Source: JBBQWZ01 sp043788745 (GTDB lineage Bacteria > Acidobacteriota > Terriglobia > Bryobacterales > Bryobacteraceae). Taken from it: a DNA stretch of 8,038 nt. Position 1 is the stretch's first letter. Each line of letters begins with the position of its first letter. This document shows, one piece after another, positions 6,886 through 8,038 of the stretch. The DNA is taken from the NCBI GenBank assembly GCA_043788745.1, contig JAYVTO010000048.1:1-8038 (forward strand). Direction: 5' to 3'. A program made the translations under genes and the position numbers. The notes beneath the pieces were generated by a model. It saw only the letters and a program-made list of their open reading frames with translations, was not told the origin of the DNA and did no database searches.

Positions 6886-6914
6886 ACCCGACGCAGTCGG
6901 GCGTAGTAGGCGGA
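6886..6914 (+). repeat. Palindromic short repeat, copy 2 (intergenic)
   Basis: CCCGAC (6887-6892), loop GCA, GTCGGG (6896-6901) forms a perfect 6-bp hairpin, followed by CGTAGTAGGCGGA. The 29 bases match the minus-strand reading of 58 to 30 at 24 positions. Several differences (T/C, G/A) leave the hairpin pairing intact. A structured repeat family dispersed in the genome is the likely explanation. Confidence 0.5.
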
Positions 6915-6992
6915 CCCGCAAAGCAAAGCCCAACTCACGCAACCTGCGGCCCAGCAAAGAACCGCGAACGAAGTGAGCGGATGTCCGAAGCC

Positions 6993-7021
6993 CGACGAAT
7001 TCGGAACCGCGACGAATTCGG
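6993..7021 (+). repeat. Two copies of a 12-bp direct repeat, CGACGAATTCGG
   Basis: CGACGAATTCGG occurs exactly at 6993-7004 and 7010-7021, one copy every 17 bp. The outer bases GCCCGA (6990-6995) and TCGGGC (7018-7023) are also complementary, so the unit can fold as one larger hairpin. The GCCCGACGAA start resembles the 30-58 and 6886-6914 repeats, suggesting a degenerate member of the same family. Confidence 0.45.
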
Positions 7022-7142
7022 GCGACCGCAAGCCTGCGCTTGGCGCAAACGTGACCCCGCGCATCGGCTCCCCGAGTACACTCAGAGGGAAGCGTTGGCG
7101 ACGCACCCGCGCGCCCAAACGAAACGAAAGGACCAGCATCGA

Positions 7143-8038
<896 letters not shown>

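Larger units (their letters stand above)
6817..7142 (+). other. argF-argH intergenic region with short repeats, no credible gene
   Basis: This 326-bp gap holds no convincing coding frame. The minus-strand frame running through it from argH has low-quality, Arg/Ser/Cys-rich composition and is an antisense shadow. The gap contains a weak hairpin after argF, a palindromic repeat (6886-6914) and a 12-bp direct repeat around GAATTC (6993-7021). I could not find an ARG box or a clear promoter for argH here. Just before argH an AGGA (7129-7132) lies 10 bases from the ATG as a plausible ribosome-binding site. argG is absent from the gap. Confidence 0.6.

Overview
The window is high-GC bacterial DNA with dense coding and strong third-position G/C in the real genes. 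The mix of secreted amidohydrolase, secreted PQQ-type beta-propeller, ChaN-like lipoprotein and a repeat-tailed hypothetical protein suggests an Acidobacteriota member, perhaps of the Solibacter/Bryobacter group. That placement is inference from gene content and cannot be proven from this window.

Layout. Positions 1-594 (minus) hold an open frame that runs off the left edge. It belongs to a conserved hypothetical family but has lost its start region, and it begins directly after the stop of the next gene, in the same frame. Positions 595-5718 (minus) hold four genes in one direction. In transcription order they are a ChaN-like lipoprotein with a C-terminal PDZ domain, a secreted metal-dependent amidohydrolase, an iron-containing alcohol dehydrogenase, and a secreted eight-repeat beta-propeller protein. 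Spacings are 28 bp, 144 bp and a 13-bp overlap, so at least the first pair and the last pair look co-transcribed. No single pathway obviously unites them.

Positions 5719-5865 are a divergent intergenic region. It carries a perfect TATAAT -10 box for the rightward genes, overlapped by what reads as a tandem ArgR operator. Rightward follow argF (ornithine carbamoyltransferase, 5866-6816), a 326-bp gap with no credible gene but several short palindromic repeats, and argH (argininosuccinate lyase, 7143 to the right edge, incomplete). argF and argH catalyse the first and third of the three steps from ornithine to arginine. argG, the step between, is not here.

I see no tRNA, rRNA, CRISPR array, transposase or defence system. 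The points most worth a second look are the ARG-box operator at argF, the palindromic repeat found both in the argF-argH gap and inside the tail of the left-edge reading frame, and the truncated gene joined to the propeller gene's stop codon.
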